Of a stretch of DNA of 64,000 nt, positions 1-8,549 are shown in pieces. Position 1 is the stretch's first letter; each line of letters begins with the position of its first letter. Source of the DNA: Iodidimonas sp. SYSU 1G8 (lineage in GTDB: Bacteria > Pseudomonadota > Alphaproteobacteria > SMXS01); NCBI RefSeq assembly GCF_039655775.1, contig NZ_JBBYXJ010000001.1, forward strand, positions 2,069,501-2,133,500, written 5' to 3'. Position numbers and translations under genes: made by a program. The notes beneath the pieces were generated by a model. That model was given only the letters and a program-made list of their open reading frames with translations. It was not told the origin of the DNA and did no database searches.

Positions 1-765
1 GAGATCGTCAACCCGGCGGGGTCGAGCAGCGCCTTCCTGATCTGCGATCACGCCTCGAACCGCGTTCCCGCCCGTCTCGGCTCGCTCGGGCTGACCGAAG
101 CCCAGCGAGCCGATCACATCGCCTGGGATCCCGGCGCGGCGGAGATGGCCCGGCGGCTATCCGTCCTCCTCGACGCACCATTGGTGCTGAGTGGCTACTC
201 GCGGCTGGTCATCGACTGCAACCGCCCCCGGACCAACCCGCAACTGATGGCGTCCCAAAGCGCGGGCGTGCCCGTGCCGGGCAATACCGCGATCACAGAC
301 GAAGACAGCGCGGCGCGGCTATCGCAATTGTTCGAGCCCTATCACGAGGCCGTCGAGACACTGCTCGCGGCGCGCGCGGACCGGCCGACCACGCTGCTGT
401 CGATCCACAGCTTCACGCCCGACATCGGCGACGGCGAGCCGAGGCCGTGGCGGATTGCCATCGCCTACGGAAGAGATGATAGGCTCGCGCGGCTGCTGAT
501 CCCGGCATTGCGCGCCGACGGCACCATCGTCGGCGACAACCAGCCCTATTCGGTCACGGCGGACAGCGACTATTCCATTCCGGTCCATGGCGAGCGCCGC
601 GGCATTCCCCACGTGCTGGTGGAAACGCGTCAGGACGGTATCCGCACGCCGGAGACCGCATGGCAATGGGCCGAAAAGCTGGCCGCCGCCTACCGGTCCA
701 TCGAGGCGGACGCCATCCGGCTTACTCAGAGCGCGGGCGCGGCGCCGCCGGTTGACAGGAGATAA
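1..765 (+). CDS. N-formylglutamate amidohydrolase family protein (5' end outside window)
   Basis: The frame is open from the first base and 254 residues are visible. Motifs fit the FGase family (PF05013): DHASNRVP near the start, SRLVIDCNR around residue 75, SIHSFTP around residue 135 and VETRQD near residue 205. Family members hydrolyse N-formylglutamate to formate and glutamate, the last step of one histidine-degradation route, or act on related N-acyl substrates. The usual length is about 260-290 residues, so only a short N-terminal piece is missing. The last 40 bases overlap the end of the convergent membrane-protein gene. No hut genes are visible here, so histidine catabolism is an inference from the family alone. 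Confidence 0.88.
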   Translation, partial: EIVNPAGSSSAFLICDHASNRVPARLGSLGLTEAQRADHIAWDPGAAEMARRLSVLLDAPLVLSGYSRLVIDCNRPRTNPQLMASQSAGVPVPGNTAITDEDSAARLSQLFEPYHEAVETLLAARADRPTTLLSIHSFTPDIGDGEPRPWRIAIAYGRDDRLARLLIPALRADGTIVGDNQPYSVTADSDYSIPVHGERRGIPHVLVETRQDGIRTPETAWQWAEKLAAAYRSIEADAIRLTQSAGAAPPVDRR

Positions 766-1061
766 CCGCCCACGACCACGGCCTGGACCAGCATCAGCGC
801 GATGGGGCCATATCCCGCCAGGCGCAACAGCGATTCATGGGGCTTGGCCGCCTGCATCAGCGCGACGAAACCCGCCAGCGCCGGCACGAACGCGATGAGC
901 TGCCAGCCCAACATGGCCTGCACGCGGGTCACGCCGCTGGTGAAGCCGGTGCCGTCGGACACGACGGTCGCGAGCATGTAATAAGCGACGGCGGTCACCA
1001 CGAGCCAAGCCACCGCCAAGCCGTATACCCAGTTGCGCGTCACCATCGATTTTTCGCCCAT
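726..1061 (-). CDS. small membrane protein, unknown function
   Basis: This encodes 111 residues with three clear hydrophobic segments (about 10-30, 50-68 and 82-103). I do not recognise a family. The start at 1061 has a GGCGGG stretch just upstream; an internal ATG at 1046 is also possible. The 3' end overlaps the convergent amidohydrolase gene by 40 bases. Codon use is GC-rich like the neighbours, and the alternating charged loops and hydrophobic helices argue for a real protein rather than an antisense shadow. Role unknown; an inner-membrane location is inferred. Confidence 0.6.
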   Translation of the reverse strand: MGEKSMVTRNWVYGLAVAWLVVTAVAYYMLATVVSDGTGFTSGVTRVQAMLGWQLIAFVPALAGFVALMQAAKPHESLLRLAGYGPIALMLVQAVVVGGYLLSTGGAAPAL

Positions 1062-1125
1062 GACCCGCCGCGACGAGTGGCGGCAGGTCCATCTTCGTTC
1101 ATCGGCGGCGCGCTGTCACCCCGGC

Positions 1126-1935
1126 TCAGTCCGTGGGAACCTCGTCGGTCCACACCTTGAACTGCAGCAGCTCGGTCGGGCCGAAGGAGCTGCTGATCGC
1201 CACGTCGGACGCGTCGCGGCCCCGGGCGATCAGGATGCGCCCGATCCGCGGCGTATTGTGACGGGCATCGAACGTGTACCACTTTCCGTCCAGATAGACC
1301 TCGAACCACGCCGAGAAATCCATGGGGTCTGGCACCGGCGGCACGCCGATGTCGCCGAGATATCCCGTGCAATAGCGCGCCGGGATGTTCAGGCAGCGGC
1401 ACAGCGTGATCGCCAGATGGGCGAAGTCGCGGCACACGGCCTTGCCTTCGGTAAAGGCGTCGAGCGCGGTCCGAGTGGGCCGGGCCTCGGGATAGCTGAA
1501 TCGCAGGTGGTTATGGACGAAATCCACCACCGCCTGGACCTTTTCCCAGCCGCCCTCCACATGACCGAAGCGCGCCCAGGCGAACCCGGCGAGACGGTCG
1601 GTTTCGCAGTAACGGCTGCCGAGCAGGAACATCAGCGCATCGTCGGGCAATTGCTCGACCGGCGTCTGGGGCGTGCCCGGCGCGACGATATCCGGGAGCC
1701 CGGTGTCCTTGACCAGTGCATCGGCATAGATTCGGATCGGTCCAGGCGGGGCGACGAGGCGCGTGCACCAATTGCCGAACGCGTCCCGGTAGGCCTGCAG
1801 CGGCACCGCCGGATCCGTGGCCAAACGATCAGGCGTGATAATGTCCCCCGAGCGGGAGGAATGGATGTTGAGGGTCAAAATCATCGGCGTCGGCTGAACG
1901 CAATGATAGATCAGCTCATAGCCGACGCGAATCTG
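1126..1935 (-). CDS. transglutaminase-like family protein
   Basis: 269 residues. The N-terminal block starting QIRVGYELIYHC followed by QPTPMILTLN is typical of bacterial transglutaminase-like proteins (N-terminal beta domain plus papain-like core). The nucleophile region is GKAVCRDFAHLAI, and the second half of the core is AWFEVYLDGKWYTFDARHN. In the canonical motif the catalytic His precedes AW; here that position is Ser (FSAW), so the base may be the His of DARHN or catalysis may be altered. I chose 1935 because AGGGA lies seven bases upstream and the beta domain begins there; an ATG at 1977 lacks a ribosome site. Such proteins are cytoplasmic peptidases or amidases of mostly unknown substrate. 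Confidence 0.85.
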   Translation of the reverse strand, partial: QIRVGYELIYHCVQPTPMILTLNIHSSRSGDIITPDRLATDPAVPLQAYRDAFGNWCTRLVAPPGPIRIYADALVKDTGLPDIVAPGTPQTPVEQLPDDALMFLLGSRYCETDRLAGFAWARFGHVEGGWEKVQAVVDFVHNHLRFSYPEARPTRTALDAFTEGKAVCRDFAHLAITLCRCLNIPARYCTGYLGDIGVPPVPDPMDFSAWFEVYLDGKWYTFDARHNTPRIGRILIARGRDASDVAISSSFGPTELLQFKVWTDEVPTD

Positions 1936-2095
1936 CATGACCTGTTCCCTGGTGAGGATTGACGAAACGTCGTTCATCCGAGGAGCCCAAGAGTAGAGGC
2001 GCTATCCGCCAGGATGCGCCCGGGTTAAATGATGGAGCGCGTCCAGCCGTGCTGGCTCGCTCCTGGGGAATTACGAGCGAACTGGGCAAAGGTTC

Positions 2096-2650
2096 CTAGC
2101 GGCGGGCGTGCTTGCCCTCGCCCACTTCCTCGACGATCTTGGCGATGAATGCCGGGAGATCGTCCGGGGAACGGCTGGTAATCAGGCCGTTGTCGACGAC
2201 CACTTCCGAGTCTTCCCAGACGCCGCCCGCGTTCTCCACATCGGTGCGGATCGATCCGTACGACGTCACCGCGCGTCCCTGGATGACACCGGCCTCGGCC
2301 AGCATCCACGGGCCGTGACAGATGGCCGCGACGGTCTTGCCCGCGGCGACGAACTGCTGCACCAGTCCCACCGCTTTCTCGTCGGTGCGCAACTGGTCGG
2401 GATTGATCACGCCGCCTGGCAGGACGAGCGCGGCATAATCGGCCACCTTCACCTCATCCAGCGACAGATCGACCGGAACCGTGTCGCTCCAGTCGCCGTC
2501 TTTCCAGCTCTTGATCTTGCCTGATTTGGGCGAGGCCACGTGAACGGTCGCACCCGCGTGCTTGAGTTCCTGACGCGGCTCCAGCAACTCGGAACGCTCG
2601 AAGCCGTCGGTGGCCATGATCAGGATTTTCGTACCGGCGATGTCGGTCAT
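2096..2650 (-). CDS. DJ-1/PfpI family protein (protease/deglycase type)
   Basis: 184 residues. It has the class I glutamine-amidotransferase-like fold of the PfpI group: KILIMATDGFERSEL at the N terminus, VLPGGVINPDQLR in the middle and the nucleophile elbow AAICHGPWMLAEA carrying the reactive Cys-His pair. Length matches PfpI/YhbO-type proteins. The start at 2650 is preceded by AAGGAG eight bases upstream; upstream in-frame ATGs lack this. These proteins act in the cytoplasm in stress protection, described as proteases, chaperones or glyoxal/protein deglycases. It sits beside a Pmp3-like gene, which fits a general stress context (inference). Confidence 0.92.
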   Translation of the reverse strand: MTDIAGTKILIMATDGFERSELLEPRQELKHAGATVHVASPKSGKIKSWKDGDWSDTVPVDLSLDEVKVADYAALVLPGGVINPDQLRTDEKAVGLVQQFVAAGKTVAAICHGPWMLAEAGVIQGRAVTSYGSIRTDVENAGGVWEDSEVVVDNGLITSRSPDDLPAFIAKIVEEVGEGKHARR

Positions 2651-2740
2651 GACATGCTCCTTCAGAATTTCGGGGAGCCCCAAGCCACCGTTCCGCTAAC
2701 TTCAAGGCTGCCGGAAGGTTCCTGAAAACATGGCGCGCGC

Positions 2741-2902
2741 TCAGTCGCGGCTCGCGATGATCCAGACCGCGTGAATGATGCCGGGAATATAGCCCAGCAA
2801 GGTCAGCAGAATGTTCAGCCAGAAGGCACCGCCGAACCCGACCTGCAGAAACACGCCCAGAGGCGGCAATATAATGGCGATGATGATCCGGACGATGTCC
2901 AT
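2741..2902 (-). CDS. YqaE/Pmp3 family membrane protein
   Basis: 53 residues, the normal size for the Pmp3/UPF0057 family. It has two transmembrane segments: the first runs through IIIAIILPPLGVFLQVG, the second holds the family signature NILLTLLGYIPGIIHAVW. The start at 2902 has a consensus AGGAGG seven bases upstream; an upstream in-frame ATG would add a non-family extension. Homologues influence membrane potential and salt or cold tolerance in fungi and plants; the bacterial role is poorly defined. It is probably cotranscribed or co-regulated with the PfpI gene downstream on the same strand. Confidence 0.9.
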   Translation of the reverse strand: MDIVRIIIAIILPPLGVFLQVGFGGAFWLNILLTLLGYIPGIIHAVWIIASRD

Positions 2903-2997
2903 GGTTGCCTCCTGGCGATTGATCGATAGTCCGTGAACAAAATACGGCGCGACATTGTTCCCTAGGGGCAATCACATGGCAGGGAGGATATGACCGC

Positions 2998-3681
2998 ATG
3001 AAATGGATGTTTCTGGCCCTTGTGCTGATCGGAACGGCTTCGTGGGCGGCCATCCATTTCTCGCTGGTCAAGATCCCGCCCAACTGGGCCCCGTGGGGCG
3101 CCGTGGAACTGGACGAGGAGCCGGCCTGGTTCGCCCGCATGCAGATCAACAGCCTCACATCCGACCCGGCGGCCTGCTACGGCGCTCTGGACAACTCCAG
3201 CATCGAATACCGGCGGCTGGACGACCGGCCCATCGTCGACGGCTGCGGCCTGGAAGCGGGCGCGGAAATCCTGCGGTCGCAGATCGCCTATAGCAGCGGC
3301 TTCCGCACCACCTGCGGCATCACCGCGGCGCTGTACTGGTACGAGCGCCGGCTGGACGCGCTGGCAGTGGAACATCTGGGCAGCAAGATCACCCGGATAC
3401 GGCATCTGGGCACCTATTCCTGCCGCAATATCGGCGGCGGGCAACGGCGCAGCCAGCATGCCACGGCCAACGCCATCGATCTGGCGGGCTTTACCCTGGC
3501 AGACGGCACGACGGTGTCTGTCCTGCGTGATTGGGGCGATGGCGGCGACAAGGGCCGTTTCCTGCTGGCGGCCCGGGACGAGGCCTGCCGGTTCTTCAAC
3601 ACGGTGCTGGGGCCGGAGTACAATCAGGCGCATGCCGACCATTTCCATCTGGATCTGGGCCGGGCGCGGATCTGCCGCTGA
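2998..3681 (+). CDS. extensin-like family protein (LAS-type peptidase fold)
   Basis: 227 residues. It starts with a hydrophobic segment (residues 4-22) that serves as a signal peptide or anchor. The C-terminal domain matches the bacterial extensin-like family (PF06904): paired cysteines (AACYGAL, DGCGLEAG, TTCGIT, YSCRNI), then SQHATANAIDLAGF and AHADHFHLDLG. The His/Asp/His arrangement (SQHATANAID and HADHFH) is that of zinc-dependent LAS peptidoglycan hydrolases. It probably acts in the periplasm on peptidoglycan (inference). Its last 86 bases overlap the 3' end of the convergent DxDD gene. Confidence 0.88.
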   Translation: MKWMFLALVLIGTASWAAIHFSLVKIPPNWAPWGAVELDEEPAWFARMQINSLTSDPAACYGALDNSSIEYRRLDDRPIVDGCGLEAGAEILRSQIAYSSGFRTTCGITAALYWYERRLDALAVEHLGSKITRIRHLGTYSCRNIGGGQRRSQHATANAIDLAGFTLADGTTVSVLRDWGDGGDKGRFLLAARDEACRFFNTVLGPEYNQAHADHFHLDLGRARICR

Positions 3682-4513
3682 CGAGCCGGCGCGCCTGCCC
3701 GACGGCGGAACTGGTCCAGCGCATGAGCCCGTAAGGGCTGCCGCAGATGACAGGCGCGTCGCCGCATGACGCCTGACGCAGGCGACGCCAGAGCGGCGAC
3801 CGATCCATCAAGGCGCGCATCGGCGCCAGTTCGGACACACCCGCCGCGACCGCCGCCTCGACCGCCATGACCAGCTCGCCCGCCTCCGGATAGAAGGGCG
3901 ACAGGCTGGCGGCGCGCCCGGCATCGTCCGCGGCCCAGGCGACGCCGTCGGCGATCATGGCGCAGGCCTGCGCATAGCCGGGCACGGAGGGCAGCCCGGC
4001 TACCGCCAACATCATCAACACGTTGGCATTGACCGTGCAGTCCATCATCGCCGGTTCGGCGCCGCCGCGCAGCCAGGTCTTGAACGCGCCGATGCGCGGC
4101 CAGGACGGCCCCGGCTGCACGCTCGATTGCAGCCGGTGACACACAACGGTGCGACAAGCGAGCCCTCGAAGCTGATCGAGATCCATGCGGCCGCCGCGCC
4201 ACAGGGCCACGGCCATCAGGGCGGTGTCATCGGCGTCGCAGGGCAGGTTCGGCGCCCAGGCCGGGCGGCGCCCGTTCGGCCAGAACCGAAATCCTCCGGT
4301 GAGCGGATCGCGGCACGCTTCAAGGGCGTCCAACGCGGCCTCGTGCCAAGGGCCGAGAATCGCGGGCGCGGTTGGGCCGAGGGTGCGCAGGACGAGCGCC
4401 GTCGCGAACCCGTTGCGATCGTCGAGATCGACCCCGCCGCCGGTGACCCGGCTGGAAAAGCAGCCGTCGGCGCCGGGCCGCAGGCTCAGGGGCGCAGGCC
4501 GACCTGCATCCAT
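3596..4513 (-). CDS. alpha/alpha-toroid-like protein with DADD motif (terpene cyclase-like?)
   Basis: 305 residues, mostly helical. The segment CDADDTALMAVALW near residue 92 matches the DxDD acid motif that protonates substrates in class II terpene cyclases and squalene-hopene cyclases, with a helical context of the same kind. Repeated blocks such as DRNGFATALVLRTL and AMMDCTVNANVLMMLAVAG resemble squalene/prenyltransferase-type toroid repeats. The protein is about half the length of a full class II cyclase, so it may hold one domain only, or only share the fold. It is the last gene of the eight-gene unit, overlaps the gene before it by 28 bases and overlaps the convergent extensin-like gene by 86 bases. 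Cyclase activity is not shown. Confidence 0.72.
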   Translation of the reverse strand: MDAGRPAPLSLRPGADGCFSSRVTGGGVDLDDRNGFATALVLRTLGPTAPAILGPWHEAALDALEACRDPLTGGFRFWPNGRRPAWAPNLPCDADDTALMAVALWRGGRMDLDQLRGLACRTVVCHRLQSSVQPGPSWPRIGAFKTWLRGGAEPAMMDCTVNANVLMMLAVAGLPSVPGYAQACAMIADGVAWAADDAGRAASLSPFYPEAGELVMAVEAAVAAGVSELAPMRALMDRSPLWRRLRQASCGDAPVICGSPYGLMRWTSSAVGQARRLVSGRSAPGPDPDGNGRHAPDCTPAPAPC

Positions 4514-5427
4514 GGCCGGCCATCTCCCGCCACGCCGAAACCGATCATGCCGTGGCGCCCGGGCCGGTCCGACCCGGCCGTGCCGAGGAGCGCTTCGTAG
4601 ATGGTCGTGTCCCAGCCATAGCGGACCGCCAGTTCGCGCACCTTGGATGTCACCGCGGTGTCGCCGCCGAGGAGCGGCCCGGCATGGACGAAGAAGCCGG
4701 CGGCCACGAGGCGCCCGTCATGGGTCGCGAGGCTGAGGCCGGCGGTACCCGGAAGCAGATAATCGTCGCAATTTCGCCCGGTGAGATGGGATGCCACGTC
4801 GATGACCGCCGACGCGTCCAGGCCGCATCGCACCAGCAGGCGTTCGATTTCCCATATTTCCGGCTTCTGCAGCCGGCCATAGAGCTCGACGGTCCCGGCG
4901 CCGGCATCGACGCCCGCCATGCGCCAGACCATGCGCGACGGGATGGAGCGTTGGATCGAGGGCCGCAGCAACTCGCCCGGCAGCTCGGCATCGGCCATGT
5001 CGACATAGAGCTTGTAGCGGTCCCGTTCGCCATCGTGCCGCCCACTGACCCAGGCACCAAAGCGCAAGCCGCGTCCAGCATGGGGCATCAACCATGGCGG
5101 CACGTCCGTATCGGCGCCCAGATGGTGCAGGACGCGCTGGGCCGAACCCAGCCGTTCCGGCTCAGGCGTCTCCGGGCCCGCCGCCTCGGCGGTCCAGCGG
5201 ACCGACGCGTCGCGCGACGACCAGGACATTTCCACGGGATAGCCCGTATTGGTGAGGCTGCTGGCCTTCCACGCCACTTCAGGCCAGCGCGAGCGCCGCG
5301 TTGCCGCCAGCGTCGCTCCCAGCGCCCGGCCTGCCCGCCGCACGGCGAGAGGCGCAACGGGACGGAGCCGGCCAAGAACCGCGTCGAGGGGCGCCGCTTC
5401 CGGCGCAATGCGATCTGCGAACGTCAT
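4486..5427 (-). CDS. unknown protein, possible ABBA-prenyltransferase-like fold
   Basis: 313 residues, no confident family. The block TGYPVEMSWSSRDASVRWT resembles the first strands of aromatic (ABBA/DMATS) prenyltransferases, which often read P-x-E-x-S-W then VR(Y/F)T. A later RYKLYVDM resembles their K-x-Y diphosphate-binding strands, and the C terminus ends in alternating strands (HGMIGFGV, PWMQVGL). This is pattern similarity only; a structure prediction would decide. The start at 5427 forms an ATGA overlap with the stop of the preceding 1034-residue gene, so the two are translationally coupled. The pairing with the downstream DxDD protein makes a terpenoid-related role worth testing. Confidence 0.68.
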   Translation of the reverse strand: MTFADRIAPEAAPLDAVLGRLRPVAPLAVRRAGRALGATLAATRRSRWPEVAWKASSLTNTGYPVEMSWSSRDASVRWTAEAAGPETPEPERLGSAQRVLHHLGADTDVPPWLMPHAGRGLRFGAWVSGRHDGERDRYKLYVDMADAELPGELLRPSIQRSIPSRMVWRMAGVDAGAGTVELYGRLQKPEIWEIERLLVRCGLDASAVIDVASHLTGRNCDDYLLPGTAGLSLATHDGRLVAAGFFVHAGPLLGGDTAVTSKVRELAVRYGWDTTIYEALLGTAGSDRPGRHGMIGFGVAGDGRPWMQVGLRP

Positions 5428-8400
5428 ACCTGTATGGGCACCACTTCTTCTTCTGAAGTCTCCCAAGCTAGACGCCGGAAATCGCCATTGGTTCCCACCA
5501 CGGTGAAGCGATAGCGAAATTGTCGCTGGAGCGGGTCGAGCAGGGCGAGCCGCAGGCGGATATTGTCCGCCTGATCGCCCCGGATATCGATCCGCTCGGC
5601 CCGGCTGTAGCTGTTCGCCGGATCGTTGTATTCGACGTCGATGAACATCTGGCGGACGGCGGCCGCGTCGAACAGCGGCACGAATTCGATGTTCAGCGCC
5701 TGATCGAACGGATCGTGGACGATCAGGGTCGAGGCCTCCAGCGGCGCGGCCGGCACTTCGCGGACGGTCCCGTCCTTCAGATGATGCCTGAGCGCCGCGG
5801 TGATCTGCCGCGTCTCGGGCGCCACCGGCTTGGGCGCGCGCAGGCGCCAGAGCTGGGGTGGCGAGTCCGGCAGCACCACGAACACCTTGCGGCGCGCGAA
5901 CGCGCCCGGCCCCGCCGCGGCCAAGGTAACCTCGGTCGAGTTCACCACCCCAGCGTCGATGTCGCCCGGCGCGACGGCGATTTCGAGGAAGTCGAGCACG
6001 TCGTAGGGATTGACGAACAGGGTGCGATCCTCGGTCCGGGCGGCCGGCACCTCGATGCTGAAATCCTCCGCGTCCCAGCCCGAATCCGGGCTGAAATGGA
6101 ACTGCTGCTGCTGCGCATAATCCACGTCATGTGTGGAGTTCAGGAACACCGCGAACTCCTTGGGTCCCTTGTCGTCTGGCCGGAACACGAAGTCCCCGTG
6201 CTTGTGGTCGCGCGCGTTGGCGGGATCGCCATAGTCCAGCGCCACCTGCGCCGACAACAGGCCGATCTTGTCGAAATCGATGGGCGCTTCCGCCATCACC
6301 CTGAACTCGCGGAAGAACGGATCGTCCAGATCGACCTCGGTGAAATAGCTGTCCTTGTCGTCGAGATCGCCCAGCATCAGCCCGAAGAAGCCCTGCGGCG
6401 CGTAGACGCGGCGCACCGCCTCCGACCGGTTGTAGCGGAAGGTCATCTTCTTGCGCTCTTCCTGGCGGATGAACTTGAGCTTCAGGCTGACCACGCCGGG
6501 CATGCTGCTGGGCGCGGCGGGCGGCGTCTCCTTCTTGTCTTCCTTCTTCGGCGGCACGGGATCGATCTTGGGCGGCTCGATGACGGTGGATTTTCCGCGC
6601 GCCAGCGTGCCCCGGAAGGCCGAGGTCTGGCCGCCCGCGACGCGCCCCTTGATCTTCACCACCCGGTCGTTGGGGTCGCCCGTGTTGGGATTGCCGGCGG
6701 TGCCGCGCGCGTCCACGTCGCCATGTGAGCGCGCCGGCGTGGAGAGGGATGCGCCCGCGCGGGCGACCAGCGCCACGGCCACGTCCGAGCGCCGCATGGA
6801 CAGGCGCATGTTGTGCTCGCGCTGCTGGTCGCCGGTCAGCGGCGTCTGGCCACTGCCGGGCTGGGCGGCGGTCTCATAGCTGGCATGGGCGTCCAGTTCG
6901 ACCGTGCGCGGCGCGGCAAGCGTGGACAGCCAGCGGTTGAGCCTATCCCGGCCCCGCTCGGCGCCGCTCCAGGTCGCACCGTCGCCCTGGGCGATGCCGC
7001 TGGCGCTCTGGTAGCGCTGATCGGTGGTCGAGTTCTCCACATAGGCGCGGTACTGGGCGCTGGGCGGATTGGTGCTCCAGCCCGCCATGTCCGGCTTGTC
7101 GAAGTCGAAGAACAGGTGAAACGTCTCTTCCTGGGTCGCGGCCGGCCAGTCGACCTCGATCGGCACCGAGCCTTCCGGCGGCACGTCGATGGTGAACTGT
7201 CCCTGCGGGTTCAGGGTCTGGGCCGCGCCGCCCGCCTTGACCACCGCGCCCGCGCCGGTGACCGTGATGGTCTCGCGCGTCCCGTTCGCGGCGGGCACGT
7301 GAACGACGCCCCGTCCGGCCGGCAGAGGCGTCGGCGTCATGCTGGTCGGCGTCAGCACCGCCGGCTGCTGGATGACCTGCCGTGTCGCCGCCTCGCCCGT
7401 CGCCGCCGTCGCCTTGGTGTCGCCCGTGCCGCCGGCCTTGGTGTCACCCGTGGCCTTGGTGTCTCCACCGACCTTGGTCTCGCCGCTGGCCTTGGTATCA
7501 CCGCTGGCCTTGGTATCACCGCCAGCCTTGGTGTCTCCTCCGGTCTTGGTATCACCAGTCTTGGTGTCGCCGCCCGTTTTGGTGTCGCCGCCGGCTTTCG
7601 TATCGCCGCCGGCTTTGGTGTCCGGCGCCGGTGTCTCGCCGCGCAGCGCCTCGCGGGTGAACTTGGCGACCTCGGCGAGCGGGTCGGCCTGCGCCGTGGG
7701 CGAGGCAAGCTGACCGGGCGTGAAGGTCGGCTCGAACCATTTGGACAGCAGCTCGTCCTTGAAGAAGGCCAGCGCCCAGTCCTCCTGTTCCTTCTCGTCG
7801 GCATCGCCGGTGAAGTTGAGGATTTTGATCTTGATCGCCCCGGTCTGCTTCAGGCTTTCGAACGCGGCGTCGATGCCGGCGCGGATCCACTGGTACTGGG
7901 CTTCCAGGCTGGCGCTGAAATGGTTGAAGATCATCTCCAGATCGGCGGTGATCTCCACCTCGAGCGCCGGGCGCATGCCGCTATAGACGAAGCTGTAGAG
8001 CACGCCGATGGGCGCGAGCCCCTTTTCGAACGCCTGCTCGAGGATGGTCGCGCCTTCCTGCGAGAGGGTCAGGCTGAACGCGGCGCGGTTTTCCGCGTCC
8101 ATGGACGGCGTCGTCGCGCCCAGGATGGTCTGCACCGCGTTGAACGCGCCCGGCGGCGGTTCGACGGCGACGGCGCCGCCCGAGCCCTGGATGTTGAGGG
8201 CGATGCACTGCACCGTGCCGGATTCGAAGATCACCGGCGACAGGCGCGGCTGGGTCACGCCGGGCTCGCTCAGCACCGTGCTGCGGATCCTGCTGGCCAG
8301 GCTGTCCGGCAGTTTCAGCGTCGTCTCGAACATGGCGAAGCCGCCGCCCTTGACGCCCGCGCCGGCCACCGCCGGCTTGTACTTGATGAAACTGAACGCG

Positions 8401-8528
8401 GCCCGGTTGCTGTCGGCGCGCCGGGCCAGATTGACCGGCCCGGGCAGGTACCAGAACTGGTCCGGATCGGCATGGTCGCGGAAAACGGCGATGCCGTCGA
8501 CGGAAAGCGGCTTGTCGAGACTGAGCAT
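5424..8528 (-). CDS. giant beta-rich protein with OmpA-like segment and GDTK repeat; paralogous family member
   Basis: 1034 residues, no named family. The N-terminal block (about 1-270) has FRDHADPDQFWYLPGP and FSFIKYKP, shared with the next two upstream genes. Residues about 303-373 are a Gly-Asp-Thr-Lys repeat. Residues about 520-590 resemble an OmpA C-terminal domain: a VELDAHASYE strand and then LSMRRSDVAVALVARAGA, which parallels NxxLSxxRAxxVxxxL. About 690-740 carries the APQG and DLDDPFF block shared with its paralogues, and the C terminus repeats a roughly 100-residue beta module (FIDVEYNDPANSY). There is no signal peptide. The start at 8528 has GAGGGG upstream. The gap to the preceding gene is 21 bases, and the stop overlaps the next start (ATGA). 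A structural or envelope-linked role is inferred. Confidence 0.85.
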   Translation of the reverse strand: MLSLDKPLSVDGIAVFRDHADPDQFWYLPGPVNLARRADSNRAAFSFIKYKPAVAGAGVKGGGFAMFETTLKLPDSLASRIRSTVLSEPGVTQPRLSPVIFESGTVQCIALNIQGSGGAVAVEPPPGAFNAVQTILGATTPSMDAENRAAFSLTLSQEGATILEQAFEKGLAPIGVLYSFVYSGMRPALEVEITADLEMIFNHFSASLEAQYQWIRAGIDAAFESLKQTGAIKIKILNFTGDADEKEQEDWALAFFKDELLSKWFEPTFTPGQLASPTAQADPLAEVAKFTREALRGETPAPDTKAGGDTKAGGDTKTGGDTKTGDTKTGGDTKAGGDTKASGDTKASGETKVGGDTKATGDTKAGGTGDTKATAATGEAATRQVIQQPAVLTPTSMTPTPLPAGRGVVHVPAANGTRETITVTGAGAVVKAGGAAQTLNPQGQFTIDVPPEGSVPIEVDWPAATQEETFHLFFDFDKPDMAGWSTNPPSAQYRAYVENSTTDQRYQSASGIAQGDGATWSGAERGRDRLNRWLSTLAAPRTVELDAHASYETAAQPGSGQTPLTGDQQREHNMRLSMRRSDVAVALVARAGASLSTPARSHGDVDARGTAGNPNTGDPNDRVVKIKGRVAGGQTSAFRGTLARGKSTVIEPPKIDPVPPKKEDKKETPPAAPSSMPGVVSLKLKFIRQEERKKMTFRYNRSEAVRRVYAPQGFFGLMLGDLDDKDSYFTEVDLDDPFFREFRVMAEAPIDFDKIGLLSAQVALDYGDPANARDHKHGDFVFRPDDKGPKEFAVFLNSTHDVDYAQQQQFHFSPDSGWDAEDFSIEVPAARTEDRTLFVNPYDVLDFLEIAVAPGDIDAGVVNSTEVTLAAAGPGAFARRKVFVVLPDSPPQLWRLRAPKPVAPETRQITAALRHHLKDGTVREVPAAPLEASTLIVHDPFDQALNIEFVPLFDAAAVRQMFIDVEYNDPANSYSRAERIDIRGDQADNIRLRLALLDPLQRQFRYRFTVVGTNGDFRRLAWETSEEEVVPIQV
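7411..7623 (-). repeat. in-frame GDTK hexapeptide repeat (about 12 copies)
   Basis: A tandem, slightly degenerate 15-18 base repeat inside the 1034-residue gene encodes units such as GDTKAG, GDTKTG, GDTKAS and GETKVG. On the plus strand it reads as GCCTTGGTGTCGCC-like units. It forms a low-complexity, charged linker between the N-terminal block and the OmpA-like segment. Because the units are in phase, copy number can vary without breaking the frame. Confidence 0.95.
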
Positions 8529-8549
8529 GAGTGTTCCCCTCGCGTCCGG

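Noticed and set aside
7411-7623. Tandem repeat as a possible CRISPR array or minisatellite
   Set aside because: Units are 15-18 bases, in frame, with no spacers; it encodes a GDTK linker within a long gene.
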